Positions 15,168-22,222 of a stretch of DNA of 22,247 nucleotides are shown piece after piece. Positions within the stretch are counted from its first letter, which is position 1. Every line of letters begins with the position of its first letter. The DNA is taken from positions 1 through 22,247 of the forward strand of contig CAOJQZ010000037.1 of NCBI GenBank assembly GCA_948441955.1, in the 5' to 3' direction. This DNA comes from an uncultured Lachnospiraceae bacterium (GTDB taxonomy: Bacteria; Bacillota; Clostridia; Lachnospirales; Lachnospiraceae). Made by a program: the position numbers and the translations under genes. The notes under the pieces were generated by a model. The model saw nothing but the letters and a program-made list of their open reading frames with translations, ran no database searches and had not been told where the DNA came from.

Positions 15168-15326
15168 AATAACCCTCCTCCTATAGTATATGAATGGGGA
15201 GGAGAGGATATGAGGCCGGTAAAAGAAAAGAAAAAGCATTTTGTGACAAATCAGGAGGTTAAATTTTCTTTGAGATATAGAAAATGTACAAAAAGTGGGG
15301 AAATTGAAGAAAATAAGAAAAAATAC

Positions 15327-15355
15327 TTGCATTCCGAAGAAAACTGTTATATAAT
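15327..15355 (+). promoter_or_regulatory. tRNA-Lys promoter
   Basis: TTGCAT (15327-15332), a 17-base spacer and TATAAT (15350-15355) stand 29 bases before the mature tRNA 5' end, a near-consensus sigma-A promoter. Confidence 0.85.
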
Positions 15356-15384
15356 AGCTCTTGCGTTAAGAAAATATGTGTTAA

Positions 15385-15457
15385 GCGCGATTAGCTCAGC
15401 TGGCAGAGCACCTGACTCTTAATCAGGGTGTCCAGGGTTCGAACCCCTGATCGCGCA
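15385..15457 (+). tRNA. tRNA-Lys (anticodon CUU)
   Basis: A 73-base cloverleaf: acceptor stem GCGCGAT pairing with ATCGCGC, D-arm GCTC/GAGC, anticodon stem CCTGA/TCAGG with loop CTCTTAA (anticodon CTT at 15418-15420), T-arm CAGGG-TTCGAAC-CCCTG, discriminator A. CCA is not encoded (next bases are GTC). It reads AAG only; AAA is normally served by a separate tRNA-Lys(UUU), not in this window. Confidence 0.98.
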
Positions 15458-15460
15458 GTC

Positions 15461-15511
15461 AAAATCACTGTTTTTGGAGTTGATTAGAACTCCGGGGATG
15501 GTGGTTTTTTT
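15461..15511 (+). terminator. Terminator of the tRNA-Lys gene
   Basis: An inner stem GGAGTT/AACTCC (15476-15481 with 15488-15493) is extended by an outer AAAATCAC/GTGGTTTT arm with wobble pairs between, and is followed by seven T's (15505-15511). It starts four bases after the tRNA. Confidence 0.85.
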
Positions 15512-15549
15512 ATGTATAATAAAGGAAGGCCATCAGATTCAAATTTCTG

Positions 15550-15587
15550 AAATAAAAAGGACTGCACGTTTGGGAGGCTGCAGTCCT
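15550..15587 (-). terminator. Terminator of the aroF-aroB-SDR operon
   Basis: Read on the minus strand, the 9-bp stem AGGACTGCA/TGCAGTCCT (15579-15587 with 15558-15566), with a 12-base loop, is followed by TTTTTATTT. It lies about 130 bases after the SDR stop. An AT-rich hairpin nearer the gene (TTGTTC-GAAA-GAACAA, 15617-15632) may act as an earlier weak terminator. Confidence 0.75.
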
Positions 15588-15601
15588 GAGGAAAAAGTTA
15601 T

Positions 15602-15688
15602 GAAAAAGAAAATTATTTGTTCTTTCGAACAATTATAGTATAAGCAGAAAATGTGATAAAAATGTGTTGAAAAAGAAAATTAATTGTT
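15602..15688. repeat. Pair of near-identical 20-bp direct repeats in the tRNA-SDR gap
   Basis: GAAAAAGAAAATTATTTGTT (15602-15621) recurs as GAAAAAGAAAATTAATTGTT (15669-15688), one mismatch, 67 bases apart. Each copy runs into a short inverted repeat (TTGTTCTTTCGAACAA and TTGTTAACAA). The rest of the 261-base gap 15458-15718 holds only the two terminators. Confidence 0.8.
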
Positions 15689-15718
15689 AACAAACTATGA
15701 AGTTGTTTCGGCGAAGGT

Positions 15719-16480
15719 CTAAACTGTGGTAAATAAATCCAATACCTGACCGGTCATAACGGGAGGCGCATCGCACAGCAGGTACATGATTGCCCGGGCT
15801 ACAGAATTTGCAGTCCCCATTTTTATATCATCCTGTCCTACATTATGGTTATATATACGCTGTCCTGGAGTATCTACAATACCAGGAGCAACAGCATTTG
15901 CCCGGATTCCATATTCCTGTGTCTGGATAGCAGTTGTTTTTGTCATGGTTATGATTCCGCCCTTTGCAACGGCATAGGCGCCCATCTGAGAAGCGATACG
16001 CCCCATGCGTGAGGATACGCTTACGATATCTCCGCTTCTCTGCTTAATCATAACCGGCAGAACCTTGTTAATGCATAAAAATGGAATTTTCAGATTTGTC
16101 TTTATTATCTGATCCCACTGTGCCTCGCTCCACTCCCAAATTTTAATGGCCTGTCTGCCTGTGTCATTACTTCCGTCCGGCAGGGTATAAATTTCTGACG
16201 GATATCCGCCGGCATTATTGATAAGGATGTCGATGTGTCCATATTTTTTTACAACTGTGTCAACCATAGACTGTACCTGTGATGCGTCCGTAAGGTCACG
16301 AGAAAGGGAGATGGCTTTTCCGCCGTTTCCTTCTATTATCTTTACGGTTTCGTCAAGGTCCGCCTGTGTTCTTGAAACGCAGATTACGGCTGCGCCCTCT
16401 GCTGCAATTTCTATAGCGGCTTCACGGCCGATGCCTTTTCCGGCGCCTGTAACAATTGCGGTTTTTTTATCTAATTTCAT
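15719..16480 (-). CDS. SDR-family NAD(P)-dependent oxidoreductase
   Basis: A 253-residue classical short-chain dehydrogenase/reductase: cofactor motif TGAGKGIG (11-18), NNAG (88-91), catalytic Ser156, and YAVAK with Tyr169 and Lys173, then the NAVAPGIVDTP segment. The loop at residues 92-118 (GGYPSEIYTLPDGSNDTGRQ) is longer than in 3-oxoacyl-ACP reductases. The substrate cannot be assigned; it is not a shikimate dehydrogenase, which belongs to another fold family. Start ATG 16480 follows GGAGG with a 9-base spacer; an in-frame ATG at 16522 lies inside a hairpin. It follows aroB by 67 bases on the same strand and may be cotranscribed with aroF-aroB. Confidence 0.93.
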   Translation of the reverse strand: MKLDKKTAIVTGAGKGIGREAAIEIAAEGAAVICVSRTQADLDETVKIIEGNGGKAISLSRDLTDASQVQSMVDTVVKKYGHIDILINNAGGYPSEIYTLPDGSNDTGRQAIKIWEWSEAQWDQIIKTNLKIPFLCINKVLPVMIKQRSGDIVSVSSRMGRIASQMGAYAVAKGGIITMTKTTAIQTQEYGIRANAVAPGIVDTPGQRIYNHNVGQDDIKMGTANSVARAIMYLLCDAPPVMTGQVLDLFTTV

Positions 16481-16509
16481 GATTATATTCCTCCATAAAT
16501 ATAAACGAT

Positions 16510-16538
16510 ATGCCTCCTTCATGGGAGAGAGGAGGCAT
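16510..16538 (-). other. Intercistronic hairpin between aroB and the SDR gene
   Basis: A 9-bp perfect inverted repeat ATGCCTCCT/AGGAGGCAT (16510-16518 with 16530-16538) with an 11-base loop. Read on the minus strand it is followed by ATCGTTTATATTT, a poor T-tract, so it could be a weak terminator, an mRNA-stability hairpin, or an element that separates aroB from SDR expression. Confidence 0.5.
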
Positions 16539-16547
16539 GTTTGAGAG

Positions 16548-17615
16548 TCAGATCCTCCGTTCTTCCTTTCCGTCAGTGAAAAAAGAAGGGGATGTAGGAT
16601 ATATATAGCTGTCTCCGATAGAGTGAAGCAGGATGATATTCAGCCTTCCTGCCATGTTTTTCTTGTCCAAAGTAATGGCCCCCAGAAGCTCCTTCAAAGG
16701 AAGAGCGCATTCATAAGGGAGTCCGTAGGCCTCCAGAAGCCTTTTCATGCGCTTGGCTTCACCGGGAAGAGTAAGCCCCTTTTCTTCGGCAAGCCGTGTG
16801 ATCTGGTACATACCGATTGCAACAGCTTCCCCGTGGCTTTCCCGTCTATAGTGATAGTATTGTTCAATAGTGTGCGCCAGCGTATGTCCGAAGTTTAAAA
16901 GCATGCGTTCGCCCGTATCAAATTGATCCGCTTCTACGACGATACGTTTGATATCTACACAACGGTATATAATACGAGGAAGTTCCTCTTTTAAGTCCGC
17001 AAAGGAACAGTGTGCTTCCAAATCCATGAACAGAGACTTGTCTTTGATACAGCCGTACTTTATCACTTCGCCCATGCCGTCGTTTATAAAGCGCTTTGGA
17101 AGCGTGCCAAGCACAGAAGGGTCAATCAGTACAAGAGAAGGCTGATAAAAGGCTCCCACGAGATTCTTTCCCTGAGGTAAATCTACCGCTACCTTTCCGC
17201 CTACGGAGGAATCCACCTGAGCAAGAAGAGAGGTTGGAATTTGAACAAATTTTACACCCCTTAGATAGCTTGCGGCAGCAAAGCCCGCAAGGTCACCGAT
17301 AACCCCGCCGCCAAGGGCTATTAAGAGATCGCTTCGGGACATTTTTACCTCTAACATTGCATTATATATGAGAGGAAGGCTTTGGAAATTTTTTGTGGCC
17401 TCCCCGTGGGGAAGAACGAGGGAATAGCATTCAAATGCTTCCGCCAGGGTTTCGCGTAATTTTTCACCGTAAAGCGGGTACACATGATCATCCGAAACAA
17501 TCATAATTTTTCTGCCGGCAAATATTTGAGAAATATATTCTTCTGCATCCTCAAGAATATGATTCCTGATATAGATAGGATAACTGCTGGCGCCTAAATT
17601 TACATACAATTTCAT
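16548..17615 (-). CDS. aroB: 3-dehydroquinate synthase
   Basis: Second step of the shikimate pathway: converts DAHP to 3-dehydroquinate using NAD+ and a divalent metal (usually Zn2+). The 355-residue protein shows the NAD-binding GGGVIGDLAGF (102-112), the QIPTSLLAQVDSSVGGK motif, and the metal ligands Glu183 (GMGEVIKYG), His244 (NFGHTLAHTIE) and His261 (ESHGEAVAIGM). Length is normal. ATG 17615 is preceded by AAGAAGGT. It lies 48 bases downstream of aroF on the same strand, so the first two enzymes of the pathway are encoded together. Confidence 0.97.
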   Translation of the reverse strand: MKLYVNLGASSYPIYIRNHILEDAEEYISQIFAGRKIMIVSDDHVYPLYGEKLRETLAEAFECYSLVLPHGEATKNFQSLPLIYNAMLEVKMSRSDLLIALGGGVIGDLAGFAAASYLRGVKFVQIPTSLLAQVDSSVGGKVAVDLPQGKNLVGAFYQPSLVLIDPSVLGTLPKRFINDGMGEVIKYGCIKDKSLFMDLEAHCSFADLKEELPRIIYRCVDIKRIVVEADQFDTGERMLLNFGHTLAHTIEQYYHYRRESHGEAVAIGMYQITRLAEEKGLTLPGEAKRMKRLLEAYGLPYECALPLKELLGAITLDKKNMAGRLNIILLHSIGDSYIYPTSPSFFTDGKEERRI

Positions 17616-17663
17616 ATGTATACCTTCTTAATTATTTCTTTTATTTTTTTATGAAAATGAACG

Positions 17664-18677
17664 TTACAAAGTTTTTCCGATCACTTGTGCAATCTGGGAA
17701 ACCTGTCGGATTAATTCATCGTATTTTTTTGGCTTTAGTGATTGCGCGCCGTCGCAGAGGGCACATTCCGGGTTGTTATGCACCTCTACCATAAGTCCGT
17801 CTGCGCCTGCGGCAACTGCTGCCTTTGCCATGGGCTCCACAAGCCACCACTTTCCGCCGGCATGGCTTGGATCTACGATGATTGGAAGATGCGTAAGCTT
17901 TCTTACAACAGGAATACTTTGAAGATCAAGGGTATTCCTTGTGTAGCTCTCAAATGTGCGGATACCCCGCTCGCACAGGATTACATTTTCATTTCCGGCA
18001 GACATAATGTATTCTGCGGACATAAACCATTCTTCATAGGTAGCGTTTAATCCCCTTTTGAGGAGAATAGGCCGTTCAATCTGTCCTAACTGCTTCAGTA
18101 AATCGAAATTCTGCATGTTACGGGCGCCGATTTGAATCAAGTCTACTTTTTCATGAAAAATATCCAGATGCTCTGAGGACATCAGCTCTGTTACAATAGG
18201 AAGTCCGGTTGCTGCTTTTGCTTCGCATAAGATATCAAGCCCTGTAAGGCCCATTCCCTGAAACGCATAGGGGCTTGTACGCGGCTTAAAGGCGCCGCCG
18301 CGGAGCATATTTGCGCCGGAGGCCTTCGCCGCTTTGGCGATATCAAGAACCTGTTCTGCAGATTCTACGGAGCAAGGGCCGGCAATCAGAGCCATATGTC
18401 CGCAGCCTACCTTAACACCGGAGACATCAACGATGGAATCCTCCGGATGAAACGCGCGGCTTGCCAGCTTATAGGGCTCCTGCACATGCATGACCTTTGT
18501 GACAGAAGGATCTACTTCAAAAAGCTTCATGTCAATCCGGGTGGTATCTCCGATACAGCCGATGATAGTCATCTCCGAGCCTTCAATAATATGGGTGTCA
18601 AGTCCGCGGGCTTTAACCATATCCTCTACACGGACAATGTCTTGTTTTGTAGTACGTGGTTTTAATACAATAATCAT
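17664..18677 (-). CDS. aroF: 3-deoxy-7-phosphoheptulonate (DAHP) synthase, AroA-I-beta type
   Basis: First committed step of aromatic biosynthesis: condenses phosphoenolpyruvate and erythrose 4-phosphate. The 337-residue protein has an N-terminal ferredoxin-like regulatory domain (about 1-70, MIIVLKPRTTKQDI), as in the Thermotoga enzyme where it mediates feedback by tyrosine or phenylalanine, then the TIM barrel with GPCSVES (100-106, metal ligand Cys102), RGGAFKPRTSPYAFQG, and VDPSHAGGK. No chorismate mutase domain is fused. ATG 18677 follows AAGGAG with an 8-base spacer. It heads the aroF-aroB-SDR run and is divergent from a LytTR two-component system. Short leader; no T-box or attenuator is visible. 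Confidence 0.97.
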   Translation of the reverse strand: MIIVLKPRTTKQDIVRVEDMVKARGLDTHIIEGSEMTIIGCIGDTTRIDMKLFEVDPSVTKVMHVQEPYKLASRAFHPEDSIVDVSGVKVGCGHMALIAGPCSVESAEQVLDIAKAAKASGANMLRGGAFKPRTSPYAFQGMGLTGLDILCEAKAATGLPIVTELMSSEHLDIFHEKVDLIQIGARNMQNFDLLKQLGQIERPILLKRGLNATYEEWFMSAEYIMSAGNENVILCERGIRTFESYTRNTLDLQSIPVVRKLTHLPIIVDPSHAGGKWWLVEPMAKAAVAAGADGLMVEVHNNPECALCDGAQSLKPKKYDELIRQVSQIAQVIGKTL

Positions 18678-18718
18678 GATATCAACTCCTTGCTAATAAA
18701 TACATAAAACCATGTTTT

Positions 18719-18748
18719 ATAGTATCGTTTGCAGGGGCTGTTTGTCAA
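18719..18748 (-). promoter_or_regulatory. aroF promoter
   Basis: On the minus strand a perfect -35 TTGACA (18743-18748), an 18-base spacer and TACTAT (18719-18724), about 42 bases before the aroF start. Its -35 box is half of the inverted repeat TGTCAAT-N5-ATTGACA (18743-18761). Confidence 0.7.
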
Positions 18749-18755
18749 TGATTTA

Positions 18756-18784
18756 TTGACAGATATATATATTTAGAGTATCTT
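18756..18784 (+). promoter_or_regulatory. Promoter of the LytTR/GHKL two-component genes
   Basis: TTGACA (18756-18761), a 17-base spacer and TATCTT (18779-18784), 50 bases before the regulator start. The -35 box is the other half of the inverted repeat shared with the aroF promoter. Confidence 0.65.
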
Positions 18785-18833
18785 AAATCATAATGATTCA
18801 GACAGATCTTAGACTTGAAAAGGACTGAAAAAA

Positions 18834-19535
18834 ATGCTGGAGTTTGCGATTTGTGACGACGAGAAAATGTACCGAAATGATTTGCGTAAAATTCTTGGAA
18901 CCAGTCTTGAGCTGGCGGGAATCGACTACCGCATCTCTGAATTTTCCAGCGGAGAAGATATAATTAAAAATTTTAAGGAGACAGATTACCAGATTATTTT
19001 TCTGGATATTGAGATGGGAGAGCTTAATGGAGTGGAAACAGCGAAAAAGCTTCGGGCTGCGAATCGGCAGTGTGTAATTATCTTTGTAACCTCACATCCT
19101 GATTTTGTGTTTCAAGGATATGAGGTCCGGGCTCTGAATTATATTATGAAGCCATACGAGCCGTCAAAAATTCTCTCTGTTTTACATACTGCTCTGGAAG
19201 AACTGGAAATGTCTGCTGAAAAGTATTATATCATTGAACAGCGTTCCGGCAGCGTCCGTGTTCCGTTAAGCAAAGTCAAATATATATTTAGTGAGAAGCG
19301 TCTTCTCCATATGGTGGCAGAGGAAGAAACTTATACCTTTTATGGGAAGCTTAGCGATATGCAAAGTTTGCTGGGAGAGGCATTTGTCCGGATTCACAGC
19401 AGATATCTGGTAAATATGAAATATGTAGAAAAGCTTGGCAGAAATGATGTGCTGGTTTGCGGAGAACACCTTCCTGTAAGCCGTTCCTGCAGGCCGGAGC
19501 TTGCCATTGCATTCGCAAAATATATGTTACATTAG
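18834..19535 (+). CDS. LytTR-family response regulator
   Basis: A 233-residue AgrA/LytR-type regulator. The receiver domain (about 1-125) has the acidic pair CDDE (Asp8, Asp9), phospho-acceptor Asp58 in IIFLDIEMGE, a Thr in FVTSHPDF and Lys in MKPYEP. The C-terminal LytTR DNA-binding domain (about 130-230) has the typical FVRIHSRYLVNMKYVEKL segment. ATG 18834 is preceded by AAAAGGA. The sensor kinase gene follows after about 20 bases, so the two form a pair. Target genes are unknown; LytTR proteins bind paired direct repeats and often act on adjacent genes, which makes the divergent aroF/own-promoter region a candidate site (inference). Confidence 0.94.
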   Translation: MLEFAICDDEKMYRNDLRKILGTSLELAGIDYRISEFSSGEDIIKNFKETDYQIIFLDIEMGELNGVETAKKLRAANRQCVIIFVTSHPDFVFQGYEVRALNYIMKPYEPSKILSVLHTALEELEMSAEKYYIIEQRSGSVRVPLSKVKYIFSEKRLLHMVAEEETYTFYGKLSDMQSLLGEAFVRIHSRYLVNMKYVEKLGRNDVLVCGEHLPVSRSCRPELAIAFAKYMLH

Positions 19536-19554
19536 GATCAGGGAGGTTTCCACC

Positions 19555-20883
19555 ATGTTAAATTTACTTGAAATGGCAGCAAATATCCCCATTTATCTGG
19601 TATGCTCAGGTCTGATTCTTTTAGGGATAAAGAGCTTTCTTGTTCCAAGATGGGGGCATTTGGCAGCAAACATTCCACTAATTATTGTTCTGATGCAGGC
19701 AGTGGCGGCGGTTGTTTATCCGGAGGAGCTTACAGGGCTTACAGCCTGCCTGCTTCTTCTTGCAGCGGCGCTTCTTTTGTTTTTTAAAGGGGAATGGTAT
19801 GTGAAGATATCGGCCGCTGTTATTTTCTTTCCGATTATTACTGCTGTTTCTTATGTTACGCAGGACATTGGCGCTTTGATATGGGATTATATTTTTCAAC
19901 GGAATATGAACCCTTATGCAGAGGCGTTTTTGCACTCTTTTACGATGTTTCTGCGGATTCCGGCTTATTATTTTGTCTGCCGCTGTCTGAGAAGCTGGCT
20001 TTCTGATACAGTCCGTGTATTGACTCCGAAAATGTGGTTTGTTATAGATCTGGTTTCATTGGCCTCCTTCACGGGAATAACTTCTGTTATTTACATTTGC
20101 CCTACGGAGCAGTCCTGCTTTGCATATCCGACTTGCATGGCAAGCCTCTTTACCAGCCTGGGCTGCTTCTATCTGTGTACTTATATGGCCCGGGTGGTGC
20201 AGGCTGATATAGAGATTCAGATGATGGCGTACCGAAAATCCTATTATGAGGAAATAGAGAAAAACCAGCAGACTGTTAGAAAGCTGCGTCATGATATGAA
20301 AAATCATCTGAATATTATCGGTATGCTTATTACAGAGGAAAAGATTCCGGAGGCAGTGCATTATCTGGAAGGGCTGAATCAGGAATTTGCCGTGACAGTA
20401 AAAGCCTATTGTTCCAATGACATTGTAAACGCAGTTCTCAGCAGTAAGGAGCAGGAAGCTTCGGAGGCGGACATTTCCTGTGAGTTTCAAATTGATTTTG
20501 CCGAGACGTCTGAAATGGAAGATATAGACTTATGCTCTCTGCTTTCCAACACGCTGGATAATGCCATTGAGGCCTGCAGGAAAATCTCTGTAGCCGCCAG
20601 ACGGTTTATTAAAGTTAATGCCCGGTGTCAGAATGGATGCTTCAGCTATAAAGCAGTAAATGCAAAAGAGAATGAGATTGTGAAGGAAAACGGTAATTTT
20701 GTTACCGGGAAGAGGAATCCGGAACTTCATGGGATGGGCCTTAAGAACGTAAAGCAAATTGTGGAAAAATACGAAGGATATATAGAAGTCAGCTATGACG
20801 AATGTTCTTTTACAGTTGTCGTGATGATTCAGACGGATCACGATACGCATAATTTGAAGGGAAATGCCGTGAAAACCCCTTGA
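19555..20883 (+). CDS. GHKL-domain sensor histidine kinase (AgrC-like)
   Basis: A 442-residue membrane kinase. About six hydrophobic helices occupy residues 1-215, then a coiled-coil linker and the H-box LRHDMKNHL with His246, N-box LSNTLDNAIEAC and G-box GMGLKNVKQI, the pattern of HPK10 / GHKL kinases such as AgrC. Start ATG 19555 follows GGGAGG with an 8-base spacer; the frame is open to 19501 within the regulator gene without a better start. It pairs with the LytTR regulator just upstream. There is no AgrD-like peptide gene or AgrB-type processing protease nearby, so the ligand is unknown. The TGA stop (20881-20883) overlaps the -35 box of the next operon. Confidence 0.94.
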   Translation: MLNLLEMAANIPIYLVCSGLILLGIKSFLVPRWGHLAANIPLIIVLMQAVAAVVYPEELTGLTACLLLLAAALLLFFKGEWYVKISAAVIFFPIITAVSYVTQDIGALIWDYIFQRNMNPYAEAFLHSFTMFLRIPAYYFVCRCLRSWLSDTVRVLTPKMWFVIDLVSLASFTGITSVIYICPTEQSCFAYPTCMASLFTSLGCFYLCTYMARVVQADIEIQMMAYRKSYYEEIEKNQQTVRKLRHDMKNHLNIIGMLITEEKIPEAVHYLEGLNQEFAVTVKAYCSNDIVNAVLSSKEQEASEADISCEFQIDFAETSEMEDIDLCSLLSNTLDNAIEACRKISVAARRFIKVNARCQNGCFSYKAVNAKENEIVKENGNFVTGKRNPELHGMGLKNVKQIVEKYEGYIEVSYDECSFTVVVMIQTDHDTHNLKGNAVKTP

Positions 20884-20908
20884 CAACCGCAAAAATTCGT
20901 AATACACT
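20880..20908 (+). promoter_or_regulatory. Promoter of the str operon (rpsL-rpsG-fusA)
   Basis: TTGACA (20880-20885), 17-base spacer, TACACT (20903-20908). The -35 box includes the kinase stop codon. About 93 bases of leader follow before rpsL, with a TGCACA...TGTGCA inverted repeat (from about 20919 to 20946) that could form a hairpin. Confidence 0.75.
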
Positions 20909-21001
20909 AATCTAGCGTGCACAGAGATGCGTTTCGTTTTTGTGCATGGATTCATTCAGATGTGAATGCAGCTTATTATTATCATAGGAGGTGAAAGAGA
21001 A

Positions 21002-21424
21002 ATGCCAACATTTAACCAGTTAGTAAAAAAAGGACGTCAGACATCTGTAAAGAAGTCTACGGCTCCGGCTCTCCAGAAGGGTTACAACTCTCTTAGAAAG
21101 AAAGCGACGAATGAGTCTGCACCCCAGAAGAGAGGCGTATGTACCGCTGTTAAGACAGCTACGCCTAAGAAGCCTAATTCAGCTCTTAGAAAGATCGCCA
21201 GAGTCCGTCTTTCTAATGGTATCGAGGTAACAAGCTATATTCCGGGCGAGGGACATAACCTTCAGGAGCACAGTGTTGTTCTTATCCGCGGCGGAAGAGT
21301 AAAAGACCTTCCAGGTACAAGATACCATATTATCAGAGGAACACTGGATACAGCAGGTGTTGCAAAGAGAAGACAGGCACGTTCAAAATACGGCGCAAAG
21401 AGACCGAAAGACGCTAAAAAGTAA
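21002..21424 (+). CDS. rpsL: 30S ribosomal protein S12
   Basis: Decoding-centre protein of the small subunit. The 140-residue sequence is a full-length bacterial S12: MPTFNQLVKKGRQ, KRGVCTAVKTATPKKPNSALRK and the GGRVKDLPGTRYH loop. The lysines in TPKKPNS and RVKDLPG are the wild-type residues at the classical streptomycin-resistance positions. ATG 21002 follows AGGAGGTGA; the in-frame codon at 20966 has no such site. It is the first gene of the str operon, with rpsG and fusA downstream. Confidence 0.99.
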   Translation: MPTFNQLVKKGRQTSVKKSTAPALQKGYNSLRKKATNESAPQKRGVCTAVKTATPKKPNSALRKIARVRLSNGIEVTSYIPGEGHNLQEHSVVLIRGGRVKDLPGTRYHIIRGTLDTAGVAKRRQARSKYGAKRPKDAKK

Positions 21425-21742
21425 ATCTGAACACTTAGCGAGTGCGAGTCAGGGACGAAGCATGAGGTTAGTGTGAAGATTGTTCTTCTGAAACAGAGTG
21501 AAGAAGAACTTCGTTATTAAAAAAGTATATTCACAAACAGAACTATGATGAAGTAAGTTGCGAGACATAGATTGATTATAAATATGTCCATGCACTGCAC
21601 AGTATCATTAGAACGACACATGTGAGTACCGATGAATTAAATCAAATTTGTTGGGGACAGGCAGAACAGCAAACTTTTTATCATCCGTTTCACGCTTATC
21701 TGCTGTTCTTGGCAGAATACAATGTTTAAGGAGGGAAGGACC
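21425..21742 (+). other. Long structured rpsL-rpsG intercistronic spacer
   Basis: 318 bases without a convincing gene, where rpsL and rpsG usually lie within tens of bases. It contains TTCTTC...GAAGAA (about 21481-21510) and a 9-bp perfect stem AGAACAGCA/TGCTGTTCT (21663-21671 with 21701-21709, 29-base loop) that ends about 20 bases before the rpsG ribosome binding site. The stretch AGCGAGTGCGAGTCAGGGACGAAGC (in two parts, 21438-21462) looks like an extragenic repeat. No promoter or T-tract is clear, so operon continuity is assumed. Confidence 0.6.
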
Positions 21743-22213
21743 GTGCCACGTAAAGGACATACTCAGAAAAGAGACGTATTAGCAGATCCGTTATACAATA
21801 ACAAAGTGGTAACAAAGCTTATCAATAACATTATGTTAGACGGTAAGAAGGGTGTTGCACAGAAGATTGTGTACGGAGCATTTGAAAGAGTTGCATCAAA
21901 ATCCGATAAGCCGGCAGTTGAAGTGTTTGAGGAGGCTATGAACAATATCATGCCAGTACTCGAGGTTAAGGCAAGACGTATCGGCGGTGCAACATATCAG
22001 GTTCCGATTGAGGTGAGAGCAGACAGAAGACAGGCTCTTGCACTTCGTTGGCTTACCATGTTTTCACGCAAAAGAGGCGAGAAGACAATGGAAGAAAGAC
22101 TGGCAAATGAGATTCTTGACGCAGCGAATAATACAGGTGCGTCAGTGAAGAGAAAAGAAGACATGCACAAGATGGCAGAGGCTAATAAGGCGTTTGCACA
22201 CTACAGATTCTAG
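21743..22213 (+). CDS. rpsG: 30S ribosomal protein S7
   Basis: Assembly-initiating protein of the 30S head; binds the 3' domain of 16S rRNA. Exactly 156 residues from GTG 21743, the standard S7 length, starting MPRKGHTQKRDVLADP and containing GGATYQVPIEVRADRRQALA and the C-terminal HKMAEANKAFAHYRF. The GTG start is supported by AAGGAGGGAAGG just upstream and by the conserved MPR N-terminus; the in-frame ATG at 21722 precedes the ribosome binding site. Its stop codon abuts the fusA ribosome binding site. Confidence 0.98.
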   Translation: MPRKGHTQKRDVLADPLYNNKVVTKLINNIMLDGKKGVAQKIVYGAFERVASKSDKPAVEVFEEAMNNIMPVLEVKARRIGGATYQVPIEVRADRRQALALRWLTMFSRKRGEKTMEERLANEILDAANNTGASVKRKEDMHKMAEANKAFAHYRF

Positions 22214-22222
22214 GAGGCAGTA

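Noticed and set aside
15159..15422. 87-residue plus-strand frame, with an internal ATG at 15210 behind GGAGGAGAGG
   Set aside because: It runs through the tRNA promoter and into the tRNA itself, ending at the anticodon. The purine-rich stretch is the reverse side of the DUF6512 leader. A real gene here is very unlikely.
18678..18833. T-box or other riboswitch before aroF
   Set aside because: The leader after the -10 box is only about 35 bases, too short for a T-box or any known aptamer.
20884..21001. AgrD-like autoinducing peptide gene after the kinase
   Set aside because: No open frame with a ribosome binding site; the gap is filled by the str promoter and leader.
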